Source of the DNA: Tricholomella constricta
Taxonomy: Eukaryota > Basidiomycota > Agaricomycetes > Agaricales > Lyophyllaceae
Direction: 5' to 3'
Length of the DNA: 64,000 nt
NCBI GenBank assembly: GCA_013368375.1
Contig: JAACJP010000007.1
Location: forward strand, 186,001 to 250,000
The translations under genes were made by a program, and so were the position numbers. This document shows positions 35,435 to 44,678 of the stretch, piece after piece. Position 1 is the stretch's first letter. The number at the start of each line of letters is the position of its first letter. The notes below the pieces were generated by a model. The model did no database searches and was not told where the DNA came from. It saw nothing but the letters and a program-made list of their open reading frames with translations.

Positions 35435-36313
35435 CCCAGTGAAAAGTCGGTCGGGCAGAATCAAGCCCAAACGAGTGCAAACCTGACCACCAAAATCAGC
35501 TCAGTTTGGCTAACTACGGCTCTAGAAATGGGACTTTTATCCAGCCATTTCAAGCAGCATCGAGCAGTAATGGTAGCCTAATATAGCTTCGTTCTTGCTC
35601 AATAGCTTTATATCTAGGTCCCTTCCAATAAACTTTGTGTTGAATTAAAATATATTGATTAATTAGCCGACTATATGCGCTGTCTACCAAATCCTTGTGC
35701 CCTAAACCGAAGCCCCATGCCTTGCCCCCCCGCCCTCAACCTACTCAGTCCTTCCCACCCGGCTGCCCTTCGATGAACTGAAGACTGGGCTATCGAGCAA
35801 ATATATGAATGGAAGAAAAATGCTCAACAATTTGTAAAGGTACTTACCTGACTTCGGCCCAGGGCCGCGTCCCCGCGCTTCTCGACTTCCGTGAGTTCCA
35901 AATCAGTATCACCGTCGCCATCAAATGACGCAGTTAGTCCAAGCCTGGATTATTGTGGAGAGGGAAATATCCAGCAGGAGAACATGTTGGGGGCCCGGGA
36001 GGAAGATGGCTGAGAGAGAAAAAGTAAACGAATCGACTTGGTCGCACACTTGTACTTAAGGGAACCGCAGTTTGCTTATGTGTTGCCAATACATAAGCAA
36101 ATGAATAGTTGCTGAAAATCTACTGACAGTGAAAGTGATAAATTTAAAGTGAAGACGACGTCGACGTGCAATTATGTAAAGTTGAAAAGTTGCTGAATGA
36201 ATATCTGAATAATAATCGAGACAAATCCCCCATCCATTTCGGTTTGATTTGGCTCGTTGGCACCCATTTTGGCTCATTTGGGCTTGATTCCGCCCGACCG
36301 ACTTTTCACTGGG
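35435..36313. mobile_element. MITE-like element, 879 bp, 7-bp target duplication
   Basis: Ends are inverted repeats of about 38 bp with two mismatches, starting CCCAGTGAAAAGTCGGTCGG. Flanks carry an exact direct repeat CCTGACC at 35428-35434 and 36314-36320. No transposase frame is inside. The TIR start (CAGTG) resembles hAT ends, but a hAT duplication would be 8 bp, so the superfamily is open. Confidence 0.8.
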
Positions 36314-36597
36314 CCTGACCAATCATAACGATCATGTTAGCTGGATAACTCCCATGCCGTTGGTGAAATACGGAAAGTTACAAAGCCTTTTCAGATATAC
36401 ATCCTTGTGGACCGACCCGTCGCAGAGGCACAGCAATCGATATCCAGTCTTGCTTACAGAGACAAAAACACGAACTAGGGCATAGAGATGAGGTATGGCA
36501 CCATAGTGCAAGTGAGAAACGAGGCAGGCATTCTGGTCAAAAATCCCTTGCATCAACCCTCCAAACTTGATTCCTCCAGAGTAACAAGTCCCAAGGT

Positions 36598-37834
36598 TCA
36601 CGATGACGTTAAGGCAGGCGCGTCAGCCTCCGAGCTCACATTACTCAGGATGACATCGACATCAAGGACAGAAGGTAAGTCCGTTCTGCCGACCGAATGT
36701 CGAAAGTATGCAGGAGAGATGATGTCGTCGCTGTCCGATGGCCAATCGTCCACGAGAATTGTCGAACCATGCTGGAGGACAATGTCGTGGATATTGGGAC
36801 GTTCTTCGGGATCTGTACTCCAGCATTTTTGCATAAGCATCCAGGTGGTCTCTGTTAAGCCCCAGGGGCCCCACGAAGGACTGGACGGAGCGGGTCGTGA
36901 TGGCTGAATACCTGATCTGACTTTAAGCATGACTGCAGTATCGCGACCGAGCTCGACGAAAGGGATATTGCCGGTGAATATCTGGCTCATTTATTCAGTT
37001 GTTGGAGTTGAACATGACAGGTTAAATATTACCTCGTATGCGACACAGGAGAATGCATAGACATCGCTAGGCTTGGTATTATGAACAATTTCATCACTGT
37101 CGACGGCAAATAACTCGGGAGCCTGCCATGGAACCGAACCTCCCCTGGATGCGGCAGAAGAATAAGAGGTCCAGTGCAAGATGTTGGCATCTGAGACTGC
37201 CGCAAGGCCAAAGTCAGCGAGGCAGGCACGCTTGGCACCGTTGACGAGAATGTTGGCCTGGAGCACGTTAGTTGTGACATCGTACGAGAAGAATGGCGAA
37301 CTTACCCCTTTCAAATCTCCGTGGATGATGTCGTTCCCATGCAGGTAAGATATGCCAGATGCAACATCCAACACCTAAACCCCTATAAATGACTTGGACA
37401 GTAAGTGAATTGTTAATCTTACCAACTGAGCCCGATTAACATCAGGATTCTTTTCCAAAAAATGGCTGATGTCCCCATTTTCCATCCATGGAGCGACAAG
37501 GCAGAGCCGTCCATTGTACCGGTAGAGGCCATAGATCGGGAGGAGGTTGATGTGTGACAGCTGTCCCCATAAGATGGCCTCTGCTGAGAATTGCTGTTGA
37601 AGGTCAGCAATAATCCGTTGACATGAACGGAAGGGGCGTCGACGTTACCTTCAAGAACAAATGAACCTCAGACGTTTGATATAGCCGGATGACCTTTAAG
37701 CAGACCGCTTGTCCGACGAACCGTCCTTTGTAAATGTCGGCGAAGCTTCCAGCTGCAACGGGATCATCACCTCCAGTTCGATGTCTCGTAGATGGTAACA
37801 CGTTGGATACAAGCCTACGCGTCGGGAGAGTCAT
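36598..37834 (-). CDS. Ser/Thr protein kinase, TKL type, five exons (possible 3' part of a fusion gene)
   Basis: Protein kinase catalytic domain typical of agaricomycete TKL kinases. Exons: 37834-37649, 37593-37423, 37374-37306, 37257-37033, 36981-36598; all phase 0, 344 residues. Motifs in order: Gly loop DPVAAGSFADIYKGRF, catalytic Lys in VCLKVIRLY, AEAILWGQLSHINLLPIYGL, IIHGDLKGANILVN (HGD loop), DFGLAAVSD, SVPWQAPELF (APE), DVYAFSCVAYEIFTGNIPF and CWSTDPEERPNI, then a Ser/Asp-rich tail. The start ATG overlaps a TGA that ends the upstream frame (ATGA, 37834-37831). The upstream frame carries the usual pre-kinase segment (LLDTPGLSAKFRRNLLVAT..RRVGLYPTC), so this start may be secondary to a nonsense change plus a 1-nt shift. 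The kinase core itself is intact. Confidence 0.85.
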
Positions 37835-37893
37835 TGAGTAGCTACAAGAAGATTACGCCTGAACTTTGCGCTTAGCCCTGGTGTGTCGAGGAG
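37831..37893 (-). pseudogene. Pre-kinase exon with in-frame TGA and frame break
   Basis: After an intron (37949-37894, GTCGG..CACAG), the exon from 37893 continues the PB1-protein frame as TLLDTPGLSAKFRRNLLVAT, then CAA TGA CTC. Beyond the stop the same frame goes on LSRRVGLYPTCYHLRDIELE, the segment that normally precedes GDDPVAAGSFADIYKG in these kinases. Kinase homology then resumes in the next frame. One stop and one single-base frame change separate the two halves: a decayed junction, a termination-reinitiation signal, or assembly error. Confidence 0.6.
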
Positions 37894-39965
37894 CTGTGGA
37901 CCGTTTAGCATACAGTAAGGATTCATACATAGATCATAGATGTACCGACCGTTTGAAACATATCAAGAACTTGCTGGGCATTAGAGCACTGGCATGCTAG
38001 AAGTTGCTTGTACTGATCAACACTCTCGAAGACGGCAGTGAGACGCGTAACAAGAGCCCTGAGATTTTCTGCGTCAGGACTCGCGTCGTCTTCAGATGGT
38101 TGATCTTCCGTCGCACAATCCCCGTCAGACTTGTGATGTTCCTCCAAAACCCCGTCATCCGTGACTGTGGACAGCTCCAAGTTGACTGGCGGTGTCGTCT
38201 CGTTTGGCTCCTGGACAATGTGATGCAGCAGAAGACTTTCCTGCAATATCTGCACCGGATTCTCTTCAGATTCAGAAGTTGCTCCGGGACTGTTCAGCAT
38301 TGTGGGCGACTGCGAGAAGGTGGACGGTGCCGCTTCGCGTTCGTCGTTGGGCGTATACTCCGGAGGCGCATCTTGTTCGTGGTCGATATTCACCTTCTCC
38401 GCGAAGAAGGTAGGAACACGAGCGAGATGAAGCTTCTCCTCATTAACAAAAGGCACGGCTGCCGGAGCGGGCTTGACTGCGCCTTCGTTAACACCGGCAC
38501 CAACGCTGGTCGTTGCCCAACTTCTGCCCCCCTGCACAGCCAGCACGACGCGATCAGCTCCCGCCGTTCGCGCGACGCTGACGGCATCCATAACATCGTC
38601 GTCCGACGCGATGACGACAGTGTCGCCATCCGCATCCGTATAGGAAATGAGGAAGTCACTGGGTTCAGGGCGACGAGCCGGATCAGCATAAAATTTGGAA
38701 TCGAAGAAAGGGTCTGTTGCCAGTTTTGCCGCAACAGTTTCACGGAGTTGTTTGCTGTCATCGTGGCGAGATTGGAAGCGGTGCGCCATTCCGTTCGGTG
38801 CACGAAACTTAAATACATAAAGCCTGTTGTTGGCGGAGGGAGAGACAGGGATCGACGGGCTGGCGATCCCTTTGGGGCTTAAGGCATCGCCTTCAGAGGC
38901 AGTGGTAGATCCATTCTCGACTACAGACGCTACCTCAAGCTGGGGGGGCTGCTGTAGGCGAATTGGTTCGTCCATTGATATCAACGGATAAGGTGTTCCT
39001 GAGTCTGGAGACACTGGGCTTTCATTTCCAATTGAATCGAAGAAGTTATCCCACATTGGCCCAGTTGCAGCCCCTGGCACAGAAAGGTCTTGGTTCGCCT
39101 CTTTGATCTAGAGCAGGCACACAAGTATGTGAGGGACGTGCATGATAAACAGAATGATCAAATAACCTGCTCTTGGGAAGCCTCCGCCAACGTAAGGACA
39201 TCGATGATCGCTAGTAAGCGACCGTCGTCCTCGAGAACGGGAATATTGAGATAATGGCCGTCTGCATAACGATCATATCAGGAAAAGGTAACGTAAGCAC
39301 CGGAGTGCACTGACTGTACATCTTCTTGACCGCATCATGGATGCTGGTCGTTGGGTGACCAGTATCGGGGTGAGGCGTCATGACTCTGACGACGCTACAC
39401 CTGGGTGGATCCAATCCAAACGCAATGACGCGCAGCACTATGTCCTTTGTGGTGAAAATACCGACGATCCGCGGGTTACGGCGAAGGGCTCCAGGGGAGG
39501 CAGCGTCTTCGATAACACATACTGCCGTGGTGCCTTTCTCCTTCATTAGTTGTGCGACCTCGCGCAGGGAGGTCTTTGGACCCACAGTGGCAGGCTCAGT
39601 ATGTGAACCTAAGATGCTGGCCAAGTCCGGCAAGGCTGTCTTTTCACGAAGTTTCGCAGCCCATGCGAGCATGTCTGAATTTGACCCGGCAGCACCAAGC
39701 TCTGCTTTGACGCCAGCCATTGCGTGGATCAGTTGCTCGGAAGCGGAAGACTTGCGATGAGCGTTGCTGACTACTTCATGGAAGACTTTGGTGATGTCGA
39801 GGAGGCCGACAATACTGCCATCCTCGCTGCGGATAGGCTAAAGGAACAAGGGCTTAATATGGCTGTTCAAGCACAGTCAATCTGATCATTACCAGATGTC
39901 TGAATTTGTTCGAGACCATCAGATTCAAAGTGTGTGTTACATTGGGAATGTCGCGAGTAACCAGC

Positions 39966-39973
39966 AGGTTCCG
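39966..39973. repeat. 8-bp target duplication, left copy
   Basis: AGGTTCCG, identical to 42438-42445, flanking the hAT-like element. Confidence 0.85.
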
Positions 39974-40746
39974 CAGTACTTTACACTCCCCCTGGTGTTC
40001 CTCATGGAGTCCATGGAGTCCGCGGAATCCCTGTGGATTCCCCGTGGATTCCTTGTGGATTCCCTGTGGATTCCAAGGACTCTATGGACTCCTTATGGAT
40101 TCCATGTAAATTTACAGATGTCATTTGCAACTTGTTTTTTTTGCCACATTCCTTGTGGAGTCCGCATGGAGTCCGCATAGATGTGTGGGAACTTTCAGAT
40201 TTTGCGACTCCATAGACTCCCTCCGGCGAGCCTTAACTTACAAAGTCACCGAAAAAAAAGGAAAAGATTGTATTGAACACTACAATTAAACATAATGGTA
40301 CTATTCTACAATAGAAAAATAAGTAACGGCGAGAAGGCGCTTGGTGCGATTACGGCTTTTGAGGCCGGGGCAGTCGCAGGCATGCGATGACGTGGCGAGG
40401 GGACTGGGAGAAGCTCGTCTCGTCCCACCGTGCCAATGACTGTGCCGTCGTCTCGTCCCACCGTGCCAATGATTGCGACACTGCACCATGCACCACGTCA
40501 GCGCTGTCGAGGCAGGAGGAAGAAGCTATGGAAAAATGAACATACCATTAGTATTTCGACCGCGTCCGGGAGCGGGGTGACGACGAGTGGAGCGGGGGCC
40601 ACAGGTGTGGCCGTTGTCGTTGTCGTATGGAGTCGATGTCCGGTGGTGGTCGTCGGGCTGCTGGCGGTCGTCGTGCTCCGGCAGCTGTTGATGTGACGAT
40701 GGCGCTGGTAGCTGTCGTGGTGGTGATCGTGGTCATGGTCAGATAG

Positions 40747-41841
40747 TAGTCAGCGTGATACGTGGCGGTGGGCACAGTCGACGCACCTGGCGGCTCTCCC
40801 CCAGCTGGGGTCTGCCCTCGTTGCGGCCCTCTCCTACCGCTTATCCTTCCCATCGTGCACAGCGGGTCGTCATTCCCGTGGCCGTAGGGTTGCTGGCGGT
40901 TGTCATCGTCGACTCGTCGTTGTCGTCGTCATTGTCGTCCTCGTCATCGCCGTTGTCGTCGTCGTCCTCGTGGTGGTTGTCGTGGTGGTTGTGGTGTGCC
41001 ATCGCCGTCGTGGTGGTGGTGGTGCCGTCGCCGTCGCCGTGCCGTTGTTGGGGTAGTGGTGTTGTGGCCGTGGTGGTGGTGTTGTGGTGGTAGTGAGGTC
41101 GTCGCCGTCGTGGGGGTGGTGCCGTCGCCGTCGCCGTGCCGTTGTTGGGGTGGTGGTGTGGTGGCCGTGGTGGTGGTGTTGTGGGGTGGTGTTGTGGTGG
41201 TAGTGAGGTCGTCGCCGTCGTGGGGGTGGTGCCGTCGCCGTCGCCGTGCCGTTGTTGGGGTGGTGGTGTGGTGGCCGTCGTGCTGGTGGTGGTGGGATGC
41301 AGGTGTGTGGTGGTGCCATCGCCGTCGTCGTGGCCGTTCGTCGTCGTGTCGTCGTCGTGGGGCCGTCGCCGTCGTCGTGGTGTTGTGGTGGTGGTGGTGT
41401 GGTGATGGTGTGGTGGTGTGGTCGCCGTTGCCGTCATCGTGGTATTGTTGTGGTAGTGTGGCCATCGTGGTGGTGGTGAGGTGGCGGGGTCGTTGTCGTC
41501 TTCGTGGTGGTAGTGGTGAGGTCGTCGTCGTTGTGGCCATCGTGGTGGTGAACGCGGGTGGGGTTGTCGTCGTCGTCGTGGCCGTCGCCGTCGTCGTTCG
41601 TCGTCGTGCCATTGTCGGGGGTGGTGGTGGTGGTGTGGTGGTGGTGCCGTCGTCGTCGTCGTGCTGTTGTCGTCGTCGTCATGCCGTCATCCATTGTGGT
41701 CGTCATCCAGTGGTCTCATGGACCTGGTGGTGTGGAAGCTGGTGCAGGTGGTAGTCAGTGCTCGTGGCGGTGGGCGCAGTCGACGCACCTGGGGGCTCTC
41801 CCCCAGCTGGGGTCTGCCCTTTTCCGGCCCTCTCCTACCAC
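40747..41841. repeat. GTC/GGT simple-repeat block bounded by two copies of a 90-bp direct repeat
   Basis: Copies at about 40747-40838 and 41752-41841 share GGCACAGTCGACGCACCTGG (one base variant), CTCTCCCCCAGCTGGGGTCT and CGGCCCTCTCCTACC. Between them the DNA is almost entirely GTC, GGT and CCG triplets. It includes imperfect tandem units starting at 41024, 41121 and 41231 (spacing 97 and 110 bp). Confidence 0.8.
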
Positions 41842-42065
41842 TGTCGTTGTCGTCGTTATCGCTATCGTTGTTGTCGTTGTCGTTGTTGTCGTCATTGTCG
41901 TCGCCGTTGTCGTGGCGTGGTGATGGTGGTGGTGGTGGTGGGTGGTGGTGGTGGGTGGTGGTGGGTGGTGGTGGTGGGTGGTGGTGGTCGTCACTGGTGC
42001 AGCGTGAGCGTCACAAGCACGTGCATCAGCGTTTTGCCAATATGTAACATGCCCTTTGTTAGTTG

Positions 42066-42152
42066 TGAACTGGACTAGTGGCCTAGTGGTTTAGCGCGAC
42101 ACGTTCAAATCCTCGATGTGGCAAAGCAAGGGTTCGATTCCTGCTGGTTCAA
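42066..42152 (+). other. tRNA-like sequence with A and B boxes inside the hAT-like element
   Basis: TGGCCTAGTGG (about 42079-42089) fits the pol III A box and GGTTCGATTCC (about 42131-42141) fits the B box. The outer TGAACTG and TGGTTCA can pair as an acceptor stem with two G-U pairs. The anticodon arm is poor, so this is more likely a tRNA relic or a tRNA-derived SINE head than a working tRNA. Confidence 0.45.
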
Positions 42153-42437
42153 ATAATTTTGCATTAGAAAATTGCGGCGCACGGAGTCCGTTGATTCCAT
42201 GCTGTCCTTGTGGATTCCATAAGGAATTTAGTCCGCGCGGATTCCAAGATTCCGTGTGGAACACACGGAATTTGCAAGGACTCCACAAGGACTGACCTGG
42301 ACTGGACTCTTGGATTTGAGTGGTGTCTCAGCCACACATTGTCCACATGGACTCCTTATGGATTCCATGGAATCCGCGGACTCCACAAGGAGTCCATGGA
42401 ATCCATATGGAATTACCAGGGGGAGTGTAAAGTCCTC

Positions 42438-42445
42438 AGGTTCCG
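42438..42445. repeat. 8-bp target duplication, right copy
   Basis: AGGTTCCG, identical to 39966-39973. Confidence 0.85.
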
Positions 42446-42942
42446 GGTCATTATTTGTCGGACGCTTGTGAGGCGAGGATCGAGACCCTCCGCGATAACC
42501 TATCACAGGGATCAGGAGCATGATAAAAAGTGAAATTTCGGCCGTACACGGTAAGCCAGGTCTTTCGCAGTAACTATCCCAGACAAACCTTCTTCATCGT
42601 CGACGACGAGAACGCAATCGGTCCTCTTCGCTGCGCATAATTGGCTAACTTCTGCTACCGTGATAGTCTCAGGAACGGTTAAGACAGGCGCCGGTTTGAG
42701 GGCCGCAAGTGTCCCCTTCGCTGCAATCGGCTTCCCTTTCTTCCCGCCATTTTGGCCAGGTGTAGGAGTCAAGGTTCGCTTTCGCGAGAGTTCAATTTCG
42801 ATCTTCTTACGAATTGCCTGAGACGACAAAGGGAGGTGTTGGTCACTGGTTGGGCATCTAAGCAAGCGCCCGTCATGCGAACCTCGTCTTTCTGGGCCAA
42901 CTTTTTCCTCGATTCCAGCAGCTTGGCACTGGATAAAGACAT

Positions 42943-43524
42943 CGGGTTTCGATGATATGGTTGGTGTGGATCCACAACGAAGATTGAGTTACGAAACTTG
43001 GAGGTTATGATCAAGTGGGGACAAGGACAGGAACATGAGAAGATGCCACCTATTTCCAATAGCGTTGGTGTATGTTTGTGCCTGGTGGCAGGGTATCTTG
43101 ACAAATATGGCTGAATGCCGTCAAGTCCTCAACCCTGTTCGACAAGTCAATCATCCTGCCAGCATCGACTTATCAGTGCACAGTCAATTTGCTGAGTAAA
43201 AATGAACAACCTAATTTTCCTTGGGGTAGGAGTTTAATGCAGCTTTTACAGGGACCTGCGGAAAATCATGAATCATATGCATGTTCATCTGAGGACTAGA
43301 AATCAGCGACACTTGGGCAGAGCTGTCAATGATTTCATGACAGTGTACCCGTTCGTTGCACAAACCAAAGACTCTTTGAGATTTGCGAGTCATACAGATC
43401 AACGATTTAAATAAGAGGTTGATGTTTCTCCTGGGAATCGATGACAAGGAATGATAAATTGCTGAAGGCAGAGAGGGAAGTGGCACTTCTTCGAGCCGAT
43501 GTTTGCAGCAGCACAAACAAGCAT
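42943..43524. other. Intergenic, CBS gene promoter side
   Basis: Short frames; nothing recognised before the next MITE. Confidence 0.4.
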
Positions 43525-43532
43525 GACCTGAT

Positions 43533-44205
43533 AGGACCCTCCCTTATGCAGAGCTATGTCGGATTTATTTGAGCTGTTTTTCACCATTTTCGTCGCACGA
43601 TTTTGGGCCATTTTCGGCGCATGAAAATCGGAACCTTGAAATTTTTCCCATTTTCGTACGCATGCCCATCGGACATCTCAAAAATTATGAATCATATGCA
43701 TAACGACGGAAAGACATGTAATTGGAGAACTAAGAGTGTATACGAGACACAAGAGGTATTAAGGAGTGTATGATGCAGTTACAGAGCCAAGGAATTAGTA
43801 GAAGTGGAGAAATCTTGAAAACTTGACATTAATATTATTAAGTCGACCCGAATAGGAAGGAAGTACCGCCTCACGAGTTCCCTGAACGTTGAAGCAATCA
43901 CATCCGAGGTTCAATTTGACCAGTTGTGTGCACCGTGCCCTCCATTTGGTCTCATCTGGGCTCCATAATTTTTTTTCTGCAGACCAAACCTACCAGTCAA
44001 ATGACCGGATGCCTTCCCCCTGGGCTAATTCTGTACGCATAATAAAGAGACATTGCTACCGACCAGACCAAAATCGGCTCATGAAAATCGGAGGTTGTCC
44101 AAGTTTTTGGCAAGTTTGTACGCATAAAAATCGGAGGTGAGCGACATTTCAGGCCGAGTTTCGTCGCATAAAAATGGAACATTGGTCAGCATAAGGGAGG
44201 GTCCT
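43533..44205. mobile_element. hAT-like MITE, 673 bp, 8-bp target duplication
   Basis: Inverted ends AGGACCCTCCCTTATGC and its complement, flanked by exact GACCTGAT at 43525-43532 and 44206-44213. Repeated CGCATRAAAATCGG-like motifs occur near both ends on either strand, as expected for subterminal binding sites. No coding frame. Confidence 0.85.
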
Positions 44206-44395
44206 GACCTGATGCTGTTCACCCGGCAATCGGCCCGAAGCTTCCGGCAACGACGGTTGGACGCATGATCATGTACCGTTGCTCGTCTACTCTGATAAGC
44301 TTCTTTGAAATTGCCAGTAAATCTTCAAATTACAAGCGAGAGCGTTTAGTCAATGAACCTATCTTTACTGACTTCAATCCTCGTATATGGGCCCC

Positions 44396-44410
44396 TTTTG
44401 GTGACGACAT
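44396..44410. repeat. 15-bp target duplication at LINE 3' end
   Basis: TTTTGGTGACGACAT, identical to 50730-50744 at the other end of the LINE. Confidence 0.9.
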
Positions 44411-44678
44411 TTTTTTTTTTTTTTTTTTTTTTTATTTCCATTACCCGTCGGGGCTGTGCCCTATGGTGGGTTTTCTATGTAGTGACTATGTACCTATAAT
44501 GCTATGGGATTATTCTATCGTGACTTTGGATCCTTTTCCCTTGCGGGATCGGGATCCGTGGTGTAGGCCTGGGATTAGGCGTTGGTCCGTATTATGTCGT
44601 GGTCGACGGGTGAGATGTGGGGAATTATGTTGGTGAGGTAATGTAGTGTACTGGAGTTCGAATCCCTGTGTTCCTTCG

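Larger units (their letters stand above)
39974..42437. mobile_element. hAT-like non-autonomous element, 2,464 bp, in a CBS exon
   Basis: Left end begins CAGTACTTTACACTCCCCC and right end is the inverted copy with two or three changes (AGTGTAAAGTCCTC). An 8-bp exact target duplication (AGGTTCCG) flanks it, as for hAT transposons. Both subterminal regions (39995-40180 and 42180-42415) are packed with short direct and inverted GGATTCC and GGAGTCC motifs, like hAT transposase-binding arrays. The interior is a long GTC/GGT-rich block with no transposase frame. The long open frames inside it are only simple-repeat translations. Confidence 0.9.
37923..42942 (-). pseudogene. CBS- and PB1-domain protein, interrupted by a hAT-like insertion; C-terminus leads toward kinase
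   Basis: Protein with four CBS repeats followed by a PB1 domain, a known fungal architecture thought to sense nucleotides and bind partners. Exons: 42942-42883, 42817-42548, 42499 into the insertion, resuming 39965-39893, then 39837-39315, 39261-39167, 39107-37923. Readable blocks: MSLSSAKLLESRKKLAQKDE; PETITVAEVSQLCAAKRTD; GIVTAKDLAYR; VIAEGLDPRLTSVRQIMTRN; LLVTRDIPNVTHTLNLMVSN; DGSIVGLLDITKVFHEVV; GTTAVCVIEDAASPG; GIFTTKDIVLRVIAFGLDPP; DGHYLNIPVLEDDGRLL. The PB1 region spans YVFKFRAPNGMAHRF to ISYTDADGDTVVIASDDD. The third exon is split by 39974-42437, and leaving out the element plus one target copy keeps frame (135 nt). The C-terminus (VFESVDQYKQLLACQCSNA) resembles the N-terminal segment of TKL kinases, suggesting fusion with the downstream kinase. 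With the insertion, no full-length product is expected unless it is spliced out. Confidence 0.8.

Noticed and set aside
38004..38882. 292-codon plus-strand frame
   Set aside because: Antisense to the PB1 exon; composition is that of a shadow frame.
40841..41754. Several long open frames on both strands (up to 284 codons) in the triplet-repeat block
   Set aside because: They are translations of GTC/GGT repeats (runs of V, R, C, W or H, T); open in many frames at once.
44646..44668. GTTCGAATCC-like B box
   Set aside because: In the 3' UTR of the LINE with no A box or foldable tRNA.
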